Source: Streptomyces sp. NBC_00247 (GTDB lineage: Bacteria > Actinomycetota > Actinomycetes > Streptomycetales > Streptomycetaceae). Taken from it: a stretch of DNA of 64,000 bases. How positions within the stretch are numbered: the first letter of the stretch is position 1; each line of letters begins with the position of its first letter. The stretch covers positions 5,600,001-5,664,000 of the forward strand of contig NZ_CP108093.1 of the NCBI RefSeq assembly GCF_036188265.1. The letters are read 5' to 3'. The translations under genes were made by a program, and so were the position numbers. This document shows, one piece after another, positions 55,733-64,000 of this stretch. The notes beneath the pieces were generated by a model. That model was not told the DNA's origin. It was given only the letters and a program-made list of their open reading frames with translations, and made no database searches.

Positions 55733-55908
55733 CCCGGCGGCCCGGGGCGAGAAGCTGCCGGGCCTGACGTGACGGCCCGGAAGACGCCGGGCCGGACCCG
55801 AACGGGCCGGAGCGAGAAGACGCCGGGCCGGACCCGAACGCGCCGGAGCGAGAAGACGCCGGGCCGGACCCGAACGGGCCGGAGCGAGAAGACGCCGGGC
55901 CGAACCCG
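55714..55908 (+). repeat. Tandem array of ~36-bp repeats after the lipoprotein gene
   Basis: AAGCTGCCGGGC-like cores start at 55718 and 55752, and AAGACGCCGGGCC cores at 55781, 55817, 55853 and 55889; the last four are exactly 36 bases apart. Units are nearly identical GC-rich DNA. The array begins inside the last codons of the lipoprotein gene. Confidence 0.85.
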
Positions 55909-56099
55909 AGGGCTCGGGCCGGCGGGCCGTGGGGGGCCCGGTCAGCGAGCTCCGCCGGACCCGCTCGTCAACCCGCCCCGAGGGGGTCCCCCGTCCGTGG
56001 AGCGGCCGGGAAGGGGCACGGCGGAAAGGCCCTAGGCTTGGGCTGCCTGAACCGTGTACGCACCCCGTGCACCCGAGCACGCACCGAGGAGAACCCCCG
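55909..56099 (+). promoter_or_regulatory. Leader of the acidic 503-aa gene
   Basis: No gene is seen here. TAGGCT (56033-56038) is a possible -10 about 60 bases before the ATG, without a strong -35. GAGGAG (56086-56091) is the ribosome-binding site. Confidence 0.35.
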
Positions 56100-57611
56100 A
56101 TGTCCGCAGAGCGCCCCACCCTGCCGCCGGTGCGGCTCCCCGCCGAGGCCGAACTGGCGAGGGACGCCCTGGCCGCGCCGCTGCTGGTGCGTGCCGTGCG
56201 CCTCGCCCGCTGGGCCGGGCCCGGTACCCGCGTCGGCGCCGGCGGCGAGCTCGTCGAGGCGCAGCTCCCCGAAGCCGCCGAGCACCTGGGTCTCCCCGCC
56301 GACGAGGACGGGGCCGCCCTCGCCAGCGAGGCCTGGCGCCTGGCCGTGGACACCGGCCTGGTGGACGTCACCGATCCCGAAGACACCGCCGGTGCGGGTC
56401 GCGCGGCGGACGCGCCCTCCGGTGACGGCGGAACGGCGGAGCCGGCCGAGGGCACGGCCACCCAGGGAGAGAGCCTCGCCCTGCTGACCGGTGGTTCGCC
56501 GGCGGACGTCCTCTCCGTCTGGCTCGACGGCCTGGAGGCCGCCTTCGCCGACGCCACCGCCCCGGTCTTCGACGACTTCGCCGATCTGGTCGGGGAGGAC
56601 GGCTCCGTCGACTTCGGCGCCCTGGACTGGGACCCGGAGGCCGAGGCCGAGTTCCTCGAGGGCGTGCTCGGCAACCTCTACGTGCTCACCCTCGCGGAGG
56701 GCGGCCCCGGCGACGGCCCGGTACCGCTGCCCGCGCTCGCCGCGTCCATGATCGTCCCGGACGACATGGGCGAGCCCACCGACGACGTCCTGGAGCAGGT
56801 GTCGGAGGCGATGATGCGTCTGGACGACCAGTTCCGGGTGCTGGAACCGATCGGCATCGTGGAGTACCACCCCGTCGACGAGACGCTGATGTTCGAGGAG
56901 GGCGAGGCCCAGGCCGCGCCCGAGGGCGACGAGGACGACGTCAGCCGGTACGGCATGGTGAGGCTGACCCCGCTGGGGCTCTACGGCATCAGGACCCGGA
57001 TGCTGGAGGCGGGGGTGGACGCGCCCGCGATCGGTGACCTCGCGGAGAAGGACGCCACGGCCCTCCTGGACGGTATCGCGTACTACCCCGAGGCGGCCGC
57101 CCAGGCGGAGATCGGGCTGTGGATCGCCGGGCGCGGTGACGGCGACGCCGTCGCGACCGCCGCCGACCTGCTCGCCGCAGGCCGGGGCGACGACGAGGGC
57201 GCCCCGCTGCGCCGGCTCCACTGCCAGCAGGCGCTGGCCCTCACCGGACCCGGGGCCGAGCCCGCCCTGCGCGCGGTGCTCGGCGACCCCGAGCTGGGCG
57301 GGCTCGCCCGGGTCTGGCTCGCGGAGCACGGCGCGACGGACGTCCCGCCGCCGCCGGAGTCCATGGTCTTCTGGCTGGCCGTCGACACGCTCGCCGCACA
57401 GCTGGACGCCGACGGCGAGATGGCGGAACTGCAAGGGCTGGTCGAGGAGCTCGTCGGCCGGGACGGCGACTTCTTCGACCAGGTCTGGCGGGTCGAACAC
57501 CCGGCGACCGCCGAGGTGCTGGACGCCATGGGGCGGCTGCACGGCGACAAGAAGACGGCGAAGGAAGCGCGCAAGGCCGCCTTCAAGGCCCGCTCCCGCG
57601 CCGGGTCCTGA
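56100..57611 (+). CDS. Conserved acidic protein of unknown function (503 aa)
   Basis: A strongly acidic protein with many Asp/Glu clusters (for example FDDFADLVGEDGSVDFGALDWDPEAEAEF) and an Ala/Gly-rich linker (about 95-125). The C-terminal third has helical repeats (ARVWLAEHG, LRRLHCQQALALTG) reminiscent of HEAT-like repeats. No signal peptide, membrane segment or catalytic motif. I do not recognise the family; similar proteins seem confined to Streptomyces and relatives. GAGGAG 9 bases before the ATG. Confidence 0.75.
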   Translation: MSAERPTLPPVRLPAEAELARDALAAPLLVRAVRLARWAGPGTRVGAGGELVEAQLPEAAEHLGLPADEDGAALASEAWRLAVDTGLVDVTDPEDTAGAGRAADAPSGDGGTAEPAEGTATQGESLALLTGGSPADVLSVWLDGLEAAFADATAPVFDDFADLVGEDGSVDFGALDWDPEAEAEFLEGVLGNLYVLTLAEGGPGDGPVPLPALAASMIVPDDMGEPTDDVLEQVSEAMMRLDDQFRVLEPIGIVEYHPVDETLMFEEGEAQAAPEGDEDDVSRYGMVRLTPLGLYGIRTRMLEAGVDAPAIGDLAEKDATALLDGIAYYPEAAAQAEIGLWIAGRGDGDAVATAADLLAAGRGDDEGAPLRRLHCQQALALTGPGAEPALRAVLGDPELGGLARVWLAEHGATDVPPPPESMVFWLAVDTLAAQLDADGEMAELQGLVEELVGRDGDFFDQVWRVEHPATAEVLDAMGRLHGDKKTAKEARKAAFKARSRAGS

Positions 57612-57787
57612 CGGTTCGTCGACTGCCGCTCGCCGGTGCGGGCGGCAGTCGGCGCCGGGAGGTGGCGCGGACGGGCGCCGGGAAGCGGTTGCGCCGCGGT
57701 TGCGCGGCGGGGCGCCGGGGAGCGGCTGCGCGGACGGGCGCGCACCGCGTGCGGAGGTGCCCGTTGCACTGCAAGGGTGTGCCTGGA

Positions 57788-57820
57788 AGTCGCCCGCGGT
57801 TCATATGGAGTTCGCCCGGA
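57788..57820 (+). promoter_or_regulatory. PHO box (three 11-bp direct repeats) upstream of phoX
   Basis: AGTCGCCCGCG (57788-57798), GTTCATATGGA (57799-57809) and GTTCGCCCGGA (57810-57820) lie end to end. Each matches 9 of 11 positions of the Streptomyces PhoP direct-repeat unit G[GT]TCAYYYR[GC]G. The box is 50 bases before the start of a PhoX-type phosphatase gene, which is the expected target of PhoP under phosphate limitation. Confidence 0.65.
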
Positions 57821-57870
57821 GCCGGGACCGTGGGCGCGCCAACGTACCGGACACCGCACAGGAGCCCGTC

Positions 57871-59346
57871 ATGTCGTTCACGCGCAGGGAATTCACCAAG
57901 CAGTCCGCCGTCGCCGGCGCCGGCATCGCCCTCACCGGGGCGGTCGGTACCCTCGCCACCGCGCCCGGTGCCCTCGCCGCGGAGCACGACGGCCGCGGCG
58001 GTCACGACGAGCACGGCCACGACGACCACGGTCACGAGCACGGCCACTCCAAGGCTCCCGGCTACGGCCCGCTGATCGCCGACCCGAAGGGCATCCTGGC
58101 GCTGCCCGCCGGCTTCTCGTACCGGATCATCACGCACAGCGGTGTCACCAAGCTGGAGTCGGGCGAGACCACCCCCTCCAACCACGACGGCACCGCCGCC
58201 TTCGAGGGCCCGCGCGGCGTCACCCTCCTGGTCAACAACCACGAGCTGAGCGGTACCCGCGACGGCTGGGCGCGCCCCGTCCCGCTCGCCGAGGGCCTGG
58301 TCTACGACCCGGTCGCGGCGGGCGGCTGCACCGTCGTGGAGACCCGCCAGGGCGGCCACACCGCCGAGTGGGTCGGCATCGCCGGTACCTCCACCAACTG
58401 CGCGGGCGGCGCGACCCCGTGGGGCACCTGGCTGACCTGCGAGGAGACCGAGGACAAGGCGGGCAAGAACGGCCTCCTCAAGGACCACGGCTACGTCTTC
58501 GAGGTCGACCCCTACGACCGGCGCGCCAACCGCGACCCGCGCCCGGTCAAGGCCTTCGGCCGGTACGCCCACGAGGCGGTCGTCATCGACCCGCAGCGCG
58601 GCCACGCCTACCTCACCGAGGACGCGGCCACCCCGAACGGGCTGTTCTACCGCTGGGTCCCGCCGCAGGGCTTCAAGCACGGCCGCGGCAAGCTGCGCAC
58701 GCTCGCCGACGACGCGGGTGTCCTCCAGGCGTTCAAGTGCTTCGACAAGAGCGGCGCCTTCGTGGACGACCTGTCCCGCGCCACCAAGATCGGCACCGTG
58801 TACGGCGTCGACTGGGTCGACGTGCCGGACCGCGACGCGAAGACCGTCTCCGTGCGCAAGCAGTTCACCGACACGGAGGTCACCCGCGCCCGCAAGCTCG
58901 AAGGCATGTGGTGGAGCGACGGCGGCGTCTACGTCGTCTCCTCGTTCGCCCGCGCGGAGAGCCCCGTCCAGCACGACGGCCAGGTCTGGTTCTACGACAC
59001 CAAGCGCCGCACGCTGACCCTCAAGGTGCTCCTCGGCGTCAACCCCGACCCGACGAAGGACGGCGCCTTCGACGGCCCGGACAACATCACCGTCTCGCCG
59101 TACGGCGGCCTGGTCATCGCCGAGGACGGCGAGGGCGTCCAGCACCTCTTCGGGGCGACCGACAGCGGGGCCACCTACCCGATCGCGCGCAACGACCTGA
59201 ACGAGGGCACGGCCGAGGCGCCCGTGTACAGCGAGTTCACCGGCGTCACCTTCTCGCCCGACGGCAAGACTCTCTTCGCCAACATCCAGACCCCCGGCAT
59301 CATGCTCGCCATCACGGGGCCCTGGAAGCGTCAGCCGAAGAAGTAG
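57871..59346 (+). CDS. Tat-exported PhoX-family phosphatase (DUF839)
   Basis: 491 residues. Tat signal TRREFTKQSAVAGAG, then a His/Asp-rich stretch (about residues 38-60, many His in HGHDDHGHEHGHS). The body has PhoX/DUF839 features: LLVNNHELSGTRDGW, GTSTNCAGGATPWGTWLTCEE, RYAHEAVVID, YLTEDAA and GPDNITVSPYGGLVIAEDG, which supply the Ca/Fe ligands of PhoX. It frees phosphate from organic esters outside the cell. Start: CAGGAGCCC before ATG. A PHO box lies upstream. Confidence 0.88.
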   Translation: MSFTRREFTKQSAVAGAGIALTGAVGTLATAPGALAAEHDGRGGHDEHGHDDHGHEHGHSKAPGYGPLIADPKGILALPAGFSYRIITHSGVTKLESGETTPSNHDGTAAFEGPRGVTLLVNNHELSGTRDGWARPVPLAEGLVYDPVAAGGCTVVETRQGGHTAEWVGIAGTSTNCAGGATPWGTWLTCEETEDKAGKNGLLKDHGYVFEVDPYDRRANRDPRPVKAFGRYAHEAVVIDPQRGHAYLTEDAATPNGLFYRWVPPQGFKHGRGKLRTLADDAGVLQAFKCFDKSGAFVDDLSRATKIGTVYGVDWVDVPDRDAKTVSVRKQFTDTEVTRARKLEGMWWSDGGVYVVSSFARAESPVQHDGQVWFYDTKRRTLTLKVLLGVNPDPTKDGAFDGPDNITVSPYGGLVIAEDGEGVQHLFGATDSGATYPIARNDLNEGTAEAPVYSEFTGVTFSPDGKTLFANIQTPGIMLAITGPWKRQPKK

Positions 59347-59364
59347 CGGCTCCGCCCCACCCGC

Positions 59365-59398
59365 GGGCCGGGCCGGCGCCTCGCGCGCGGCCCGGCCC
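59365..59398. terminator. Bidirectional terminator between phoX and the regulator gene
   Basis: GGGCCGGGCC (59365-59374) with GGCCCGGCCC (59389-59398) in the gap between convergent genes. Confidence 0.65.
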
Positions 59399-59413
59399 AG
59401 GTGGGGTCCGGCG

Positions 59414-62400
59414 TCACCCGCGAGGCGCCTCGCGCAGCAACGCCCGCGCCCGCTCGGTCCTGCGGGCGCCCGCCGGGTACGGCAGGGTCCTGGCCAGGGA
59501 TTCGGCGCGGGCCAGCTCCCTGGCGCCCTCCCGCTCCTGGGCGAGCCGGGAGAGGGCGGTGCCGAGGGCTATCCGGGCCTCCACCTCGGCGAGGCGCTCC
59601 CCGGTGCGCTCGGACCGGGTCACCTCGGCGCGGGCCAGGCGCGTCGCGCTCTCGGGGCGTCCCGACAGGAGTTCCGCCCAGGCCACCAGGACCGGGGCGT
59701 CGCCGGTGTGGCCGTCCAGGGCGCGCAGCGCGTCGTCGGGTCGGCGTGCGCGCAGGGCGGACTCGGCGCGGGCGGTGCGCACCTCGTACTCGGCCTGGCG
59801 GTCGCCGAGGGCGGAGGCGGCGGCGCCGGCGCGGTCCAGGAGGGAAGCGGCTTCCGCGGGGTCGCCGAGGAACGCCCGTACCCGGGCCATCGTGGCCAGG
59901 GCGTAGGGGAGGCACCAGGCCTCGTACGCCTCCGCGCCCACCACGGCCTGTTCGGCGAGCGCGCGGGCCGGTTCGGGTTCTTCCAGGAGCAGGCGGAGTT
60001 CGGCGAGGTTCCCGCGCTCGAACGCGGCGGCCGTCGGATCGCCGGACTGCTTGGCCAGCCCGAGCGCGCGGGCGCCGATCTCGACGGCCTCGCGCAGCCG
60101 GCCGGCCCGCCGCGCGTTCTCCCGCAGCGTCGACAGGACCGTACCGAGCAGCGTCGGGTCGCCGTACGCCTCGGCCGGGGCCAGGGCCTGGTCGCCCGCT
60201 TCGCGCGCCTGGTCGAGGTGGCCGGCGAGACCGAGGTTGGCGGCCCGCAGACCGAACGCGCGGGCCGACAGGCCCTGCCCACGGGTCCCCGGCACGTTCC
60301 GGGCGGCGGCCAGGGCGTCGAGGGCGGCCTCGGCTCCGGCCATGTACCGGCCCTGGACGCAGCGGATGAGGGAAAGGGCGAGGAAGTGGCCGGTGGCCGG
60401 TTCCGGCGCGGTGTCCTCGGTCACCGGGTGGTCCCGCAGGGTCCGCAGGGCGGTGTCCGGGCCGCTCGTCTTGGCGAGCGTCTCGGCGAGCAGCGCCGCC
60501 GCGAGGACCGCGTCGTCGTGGTCGCCGCGCCGCTCGAACTCGGTCAGGGCGAGCCGTACCGCGTCGGCGGCCTGCTCGAAGTGGCCCATCCTGCGCAGGA
60601 CATGGGCGTGCGCGAGCCGGGCGCGGGCCGCGTCGACGTCGAGGCGGGCCACCAGGTCGCGGTAGTAGCGGTCGGCGGCGTCGTTGGCGTACAGAGCGGC
60701 GGCCCGTTCGGCGGCCCGGCGCAGGTACTCGGCGGCACGCGGGTCGTCGGCGCGCGCGAAGTGGGAGGCGAGGGTGTCGACGGCGTCGGGGCGCCGCCGC
60801 TGGACGGCCTGCGCGAACGCCGCGTGCAACTGCCTGCGGCGGACCACGGCCAGCTGCTCGTAGCAGGTCAGCCGGACCAGCGGATGGCGGAAGGCGACCC
60901 CGGCTTCGGGCCGTCCGGCCACCACCACCTGCCGCTCCTCGACGAGCGAGGCGGCGATGGCGCGCTCCAGGGCGTCGGCCGCCGCCGCGCCGGACACCGG
61001 CGGGTTGAGCCCGTGCTCGGCGACGTCGAGCAGTTCGGAGAGCGCGGCGTCGCCGCCGGCGACCGAGAGCGCCTCGACCAGGCGGCGCGTGTCCGTGTCG
61101 AGCCGTTCGAGCCGGTCGGCCACCAGGTCCCGTACGCCCTCGGGGGCGTAGTCGCCCATGTCGCTGCGGGGCAGGTCGCGGGCGAGTTCGAGGGCGAACA
61201 GCGGGTTGCCGAGAGAGAGTTCCCACACCCGGTGGGCCCCGCCGCCGTGGGGCGGCCCGCCACCCGCGTCCCGTACCACCGCCAGGCACGCCTCCTTGTC
61301 GAGTCGCTCCAACTCCTCGCGCGCGCAGAGGCGTTGACGCATGAGTGAGGCCACGACCGAGCGGCGCGCGTCGCCGTCGGGAAGCTCCTCCTCGCGGTAG
61401 GTCGCCAGGAAGCGCAGTGCCGTCCCCCGCTGCACGGCCCGCCGGGCCAGATGGCCGAGGAGCTGGTACGAGCCGGAGTCGGCGCTGTGCAGATCGTCGA
61501 GCACCACCAGCACCGGGCGGACCGCCGCCAGATCACCGAGGAGCGCCGTGCTGGCCCGGAACAGCCGGTCCCGCTCCTCCTCCGGGCTGCGCTCACCGGT
61601 CGTCCCCACCTGCCCGAGCGACGGCAGGAACGCGGCGAGTTCGGGGTACTCGGCGCCGACCCGGGCCCGCTCGGCCGCGCTGTGTTCGGCGAGCCAGCCG
61701 TCGAGCGCCTCCGCGAACGCCCCGTACGGCGTGTGTCCCCCGGCGTCCTGGCCGCCACCCCAGAGCACGGCCGTACCGGCCGCGGTGGCCCGCCGCGCCA
61801 CCTCGCCGACCAGGCGGGTCTTCCCCACCCCCGCCTCACCGGTGAGCAGGGTGAGGGGCGGGCCGTCCGCCGCCAGAAGACGGCCCAGCACCGCGTCGCG
61901 GCCCCGCAGCGGCGGGGCGGCCGCCGCCCGCAGCGGGGCCGGGAGCAGGGGAGTGGCGGGTACGGGCGCGGGCGCGGCGGCCAGCGCGGCGCGGTGCAGC
62001 CGCTCCGTCTCCGGGCCCGGACGCACCCCGAGTTCGGTGTCGAGCGCCTCGCGGCACACGTGGTACTGGTGCACGGCCCGGCGCCGCAGCCCCTGGCGCA
62101 GCCAGGCCTCGATGAGGATGCGGTGGGCCAGCTCCTCGGCAGGGCTGCCCGCGAGGACCTGTCCGGCGACGGCCGCCGCATCCGCCGGTGCGCCCCGCTC
62201 CAGGTGCTGCCCCGCGAGCCGGAGCAGCAGTTGCTCGCGCAGCAGGACGAGCCGGCCGCGGCGGTCGTCGGCCCAGCGCGCGTACCGGTCCTCCGGCAAC
62301 AGCTCGCCCGTGAACCGGCCGATCGCGGCGGACAGCTCGTCGACCCCGCCGTCGGCGAGGGCGGTGCGGGCCGAGGCCTCCGCCTCGTCGGCGTCGATCC

Positions 62401-62755
62401 ACACGGTGGCCGGATCGAGATGCAGGAGCGCCCCGTCGGAGACCAGGTACGAGGAGCTGGCGCGTGGGGCGAGTTCGGGTTCCAGGGCGCGGCGGGCGGC
62501 GTGCAGGGCGACCCGCAGGCTGCCGGCGGCGGCCTTCGGATCGGCGTCGGGCCAGCAGACGGCGATGGCCTCCTCGCGGTGGAGGCGGTGGCCGGGCACG
62601 ACGGCGAGCAGCTTCACCAGCGCGCGGGCTCCGGGGCGCGGCCACCGGTCGGCGAGCTCGGGGCCGCCGTCGCGGGTGGCCCTGAATCCGCCGAGCAGGT
62701 GCAGGCGCAGCAACGGCGCGGCGGAAGTCGTGCTGTCCGGTCGTTGCGCGTTCAT
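59414..62755 (-). CDS. Large BTAD-domain/ATPase transcriptional regulator
   Basis: 1113 residues. N-terminal OmpR-like winged helix (LLRLHLLGGFRATRDGG, residues 15-95) and a bacterial transcriptional activation domain (about 100-255, WIDADEAEASARTAL ... ILIEAWLRQGLRRRAVHQYH), as in SARP regulators. Then an NTPase with Walker A GEAGVGKT (306-313) and Walker B LVVLDDLHSAD, and a C-terminal TPR-like region (about 640-1110). No LuxR helix-turn-helix is seen at the C-terminus. This is the AfsR/large-SARP layout, often linked to secondary metabolism; no cluster is visible here. The ATG at 62755 is the first in frame. Confidence 0.85.
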   Translation of the reverse strand: MNAQRPDSTTSAAPLLRLHLLGGFRATRDGGPELADRWPRPGARALVKLLAVVPGHRLHREEAIAVCWPDADPKAAAGSLRVALHAARRALEPELAPRASSSYLVSDGALLHLDPATVWIDADEAEASARTALADGGVDELSAAIGRFTGELLPEDRYARWADDRRGRLVLLREQLLLRLAGQHLERGAPADAAAVAGQVLAGSPAEELAHRILIEAWLRQGLRRRAVHQYHVCREALDTELGVRPGPETERLHRAALAAAPAPVPATPLLPAPLRAAAAPPLRGRDAVLGRLLAADGPPLTLLTGEAGVGKTRLVGEVARRATAAGTAVLWGGGQDAGGHTPYGAFAEALDGWLAEHSAAERARVGAEYPELAAFLPSLGQVGTTGERSPEEERDRLFRASTALLGDLAAVRPVLVVLDDLHSADSGSYQLLGHLARRAVQRGTALRFLATYREEELPDGDARRSVVASLMRQRLCAREELERLDKEACLAVVRDAGGGPPHGGGAHRVWELSLGNPLFALELARDLPRSDMGDYAPEGVRDLVADRLERLDTDTRRLVEALSVAGGDAALSELLDVAEHGLNPPVSGAAAADALERAIAASLVEERQVVVAGRPEAGVAFRHPLVRLTCYEQLAVVRRRQLHAAFAQAVQRRRPDAVDTLASHFARADDPRAAEYLRRAAERAAALYANDAADRYYRDLVARLDVDAARARLAHAHVLRRMGHFEQAADAVRLALTEFERRGDHDDAVLAAALLAETLAKTSGPDTALRTLRDHPVTEDTAPEPATGHFLALSLIRCVQGRYMAGAEAALDALAAARNVPGTRGQGLSARAFGLRAANLGLAGHLDQAREAGDQALAPAEAYGDPTLLGTVLSTLRENARRAGRLREAVEIGARALGLAKQSGDPTAAAFERGNLAELRLLLEEPEPARALAEQAVVGAEAYEAWCLPYALATMARVRAFLGDPAEAASLLDRAGAAASALGDRQAEYEVRTARAESALRARRPDDALRALDGHTGDAPVLVAWAELLSGRPESATRLARAEVTRSERTGERLAEVEARIALGTALSRLAQEREGARELARAESLARTLPYPAGARRTERARALLREAPRG

Positions 62756-62785
62756 CAGGATGCACTGTAATCGAACACGTTGTGA

Positions 62786-62810
62786 ACCCCCCGGGCGAGG
62801 CCCGGGGGGT
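62786..62810 (-). terminator. Terminator of the FG-GAP gene
   Basis: ACCCCCCGGGC (62786-62796) with GCCCGGGGGGT (62800-62810), 3-base loop, between the FG-GAP stop at 62841 and the regulator start at 62755. It lies about 30 bases past the stop. Confidence 0.75.
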
Positions 62811-62840
62811 CCGTTTCATGTCAGGGCGTCAGCCCGTGGG

Positions 62841-64000
62841 TCAGGAGAGCTTGTACGTGGCGACCTGGTGGATGCCGTTGTCGTCGACCAGGTAACGGCC
62901 GCCGAGGTCCTCGGCGAGCCGGTCCGGGGCGTAGTCGTCGCCCTGGAGCGAGAGCACCTCGTCGGTGCCGTCGCCGTCGAGGTCGGCGGCCAGGAAGTTC
63001 CGGGCGCCGATCAGGTCGGCGTCGCCGAGAGTCGACTGGAAGGACTGGCCGCTCTCGAAGAAGTCCGCGTCCCCGGCGTAGGCGGAGATGGCCCCCTCGC
63101 TGCCGGCGATGAGCAGCTTGCGGCCACCGGGTCCGGTGGCGAACGCGCCGTTGTAGGTCTGGCCGATCACCGAGGCCAGAGCGTCCTCGGTGCCCTCACC
63201 GGAGTACCTCCGGAAGGTCGAGGTGCCGGCCTGGTAGAGGCTGCCGTCGTCGGTGAAGAAGCCGCCGTGCGTCCACAGACCGCCCATGGTCGCCGAGTGC
63301 ACGACCTTGCCGGTGCGGCCGTCGCGGATCTCCATGTAGGTGTGCGGACCGGTGGCGTCGGTGGAGCCGACGCCGGCCTGCGAGGTGATCTCCCACGTGT
63401 AGACGACCGCGTGGCCGTCCGCGTACGGGATCTCCGGAGAGGCGAAGGTTCCCTTGTACGTGAGCGCGGCGTGGATGATCCCGTCCGTCGACACGGCCGG
63501 GGCCTCGGGCACGAGGCTCCACTTCGTCTTGCCGGTCTTGGCGTTGAGCGCGACCGCGGTCGCCCCCGGGTCGGCCAGGTCGAGCGAGTCGACCTTGGAG
63601 TACGAGGCGTAGACCTTGCCGTCCTGGACCGAAGCGTCGGAGAAGATCACGTCGCCGGCGGCCGCGGGCGCCGCGTGGGACCAGATCTTGTGTCCGTCGC
63701 CGTAGTAGGCGTTCAGGGTGTTCGTCGGGACGACGATGTCCTGCTCGCCGTCGCCGTCGAGGTCGGCGAGCTCGACGGAGTGGACGAACTGGCCGCCGCT
63801 GTCGATGGTGGCCAGCGTCTTGCCGGTCTTGGCGTTGAGGACGACCACGGCGGAGTCGGCGGCGACGACGATCTCGTCCTTGCCGTCCCCGTTGACGTCA
63901 CCCTTCTCCATGTCGTGCACCGCGCCGGGAACCGTGGCGCGCCACAGCTTCTCGGGCTTGCCGGAGACGAGCGAGGGACCGGAGTAGGCCCACACGCCGT
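62841..64000 (-). CDS. FG-GAP/VCBS repeat protein (N-terminal part outside window)
   Basis: The frame is open to the end of the window, so at least 386 residues are C-terminal. Calcium-binding FG-GAP loops are seen: GDVNGDGKDEIVVAAD, DLDGDGEQDIVVPT and DLDGDGTDEVLSLQ, with other beta-propeller-like blades (VVLNAKTGKTLATID, VALNAKTGKTKWSLV). Such proteins are usually secreted and bind sugars or other surfaces; no catalytic domain is visible in this part. Confidence 0.85.
   Translation of the reverse strand, partial: GVWAYSGPSLVSGKPEKLWRATVPGAVHDMEKGDVNGDGKDEIVVAADSAVVVLNAKTGKTLATIDSGGQFVHSVELADLDGDGEQDIVVPTNTLNAYYGDGHKIWSHAAPAAAGDVIFSDASVQDGKVYASYSKVDSLDLADPGATAVALNAKTGKTKWSLVPEAPAVSTDGIIHAALTYKGTFASPEIPYADGHAVVYTWEITSQAGVGSTDATGPHTYMEIRDGRTGKVVHSATMGGLWTHGGFFTDDGSLYQAGTSTFRRYSGEGTEDALASVIGQTYNGAFATGPGGRKLLIAGSEGAISAYAGDADFFESGQSFQSTLGDADLIGARNFLAADLDGDGTDEVLSLQGDDYAPDRLAEDLGGRYLVDDNGIHQVATYKLS

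Noticed and set aside
55714..55908. CRISPR-like array
   Set aside because: Repeats are contiguous with no unique spacers, and no cas genes are present.
55769..56035. Short open frame coding SEKTPGRTRTGR repeats
   Set aside because: It is just the translation of the 36-bp tandem array; no ribosome-binding site and an Arg/Thr-rich product without a fold.

Overview
The window is a stretch of a high-GC actinobacterial chromosome, almost certainly Streptomyces. Codons are strongly G/C at third positions, many genes start with GTG, and several seem to be translated from leaderless or near-leaderless transcripts. The gene order (uvrA ... uvrC-rapZ-yvcK-whiA, gap-pgk-tpiA-secG, pgi, tkt-tal-zwf-opcA-pgl, ctaB/ctaA, suf operon, dapD) matches the conserved core of Streptomyces chromosomes. 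I see no rRNA, tRNA, CRISPR array, prophage, insertion sequence or transposase.

Layout. 1-4.2 kb: the tail of a large P-loop-like protein, then a TerC-family membrane protein behind a probable yybP-ykoY manganese riboswitch, a small hypothetical gene, a metallo-beta-lactamase-fold hydrolase and a DinB-fold mycothiol-type protein. 4.2-13.2 kb: DNA repair (uvrA, uvrC), a Tat/lipoprotein Rieske protein, and the rapZ-yvcK-whiA unit, which links cell-envelope control to sporulation. 13.7-17.6 kb: glycolytic gap-pgk-tpiA, secG and an RbpA-family RNA polymerase-binding protein. 17.8-23 kb: pgi, two bacterial PH-domain membrane proteins, a small hypothetical gene, a VOC protein and a frameshifted gene. 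23-29.7 kb (minus strand): the pentose-phosphate operon tkt-tal-zwf-opcA-pgl. 30-35.3 kb: heme O synthase ctaB, a methyltransferase, heme A synthase ctaA and a two-gene ABC exporter. 35.4-42.1 kb: the SUF iron-sulfur assembly operon sufR-sufB-sufD-Rieske-sufC-sufS-sufU-sufT. 42.2-64 kb: mostly exported or regulatory genes. These are a secreted DUF3616-like protein, a Tat phospholipase C, a VOC protein, a multi-pass membrane protein, dapD, a zinc alcohol dehydrogenase, a GAF/PP2C phosphatase, a sedolisin protease, a dapA paralogue, a DUF4232-like lipoprotein, an uncharacterised acidic protein, a Tat PhoX-type phosphatase with an apparent PHO box, a giant BTAD/ATPase regulator and the C-terminal part of an FG-GAP repeat protein.

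How it fits together. Hexose-phosphate flow is covered twice: pgi/gap/pgk/tpiA for lower and upper glycolysis, and zwf/opcA/pgl/tal/tkt for NADPH and pentoses. ctaB and ctaA make heme A for the cytochrome aa3 oxidase. The SUF genes supply clusters, probably under autoregulation by the Fe-S sensing repressor SufR.

Most of the region is conserved housekeeping DNA, and I do not see a convincing undescribed multi-gene system. The best leads are local: a riboswitch whose P1 strand is exactly complementary to the terC ribosome-binding region; a three-unit PHO box before phoX; an in-frame 18-bp duplication in sufU; a one-frame break in a conserved-looking gene at 22.8 kb; a 36-bp tandem array that looks as if it grew from the end of a lipoprotein gene; and several near-perfect palindromes at promoters of gap, ctaA, tkt and suf.
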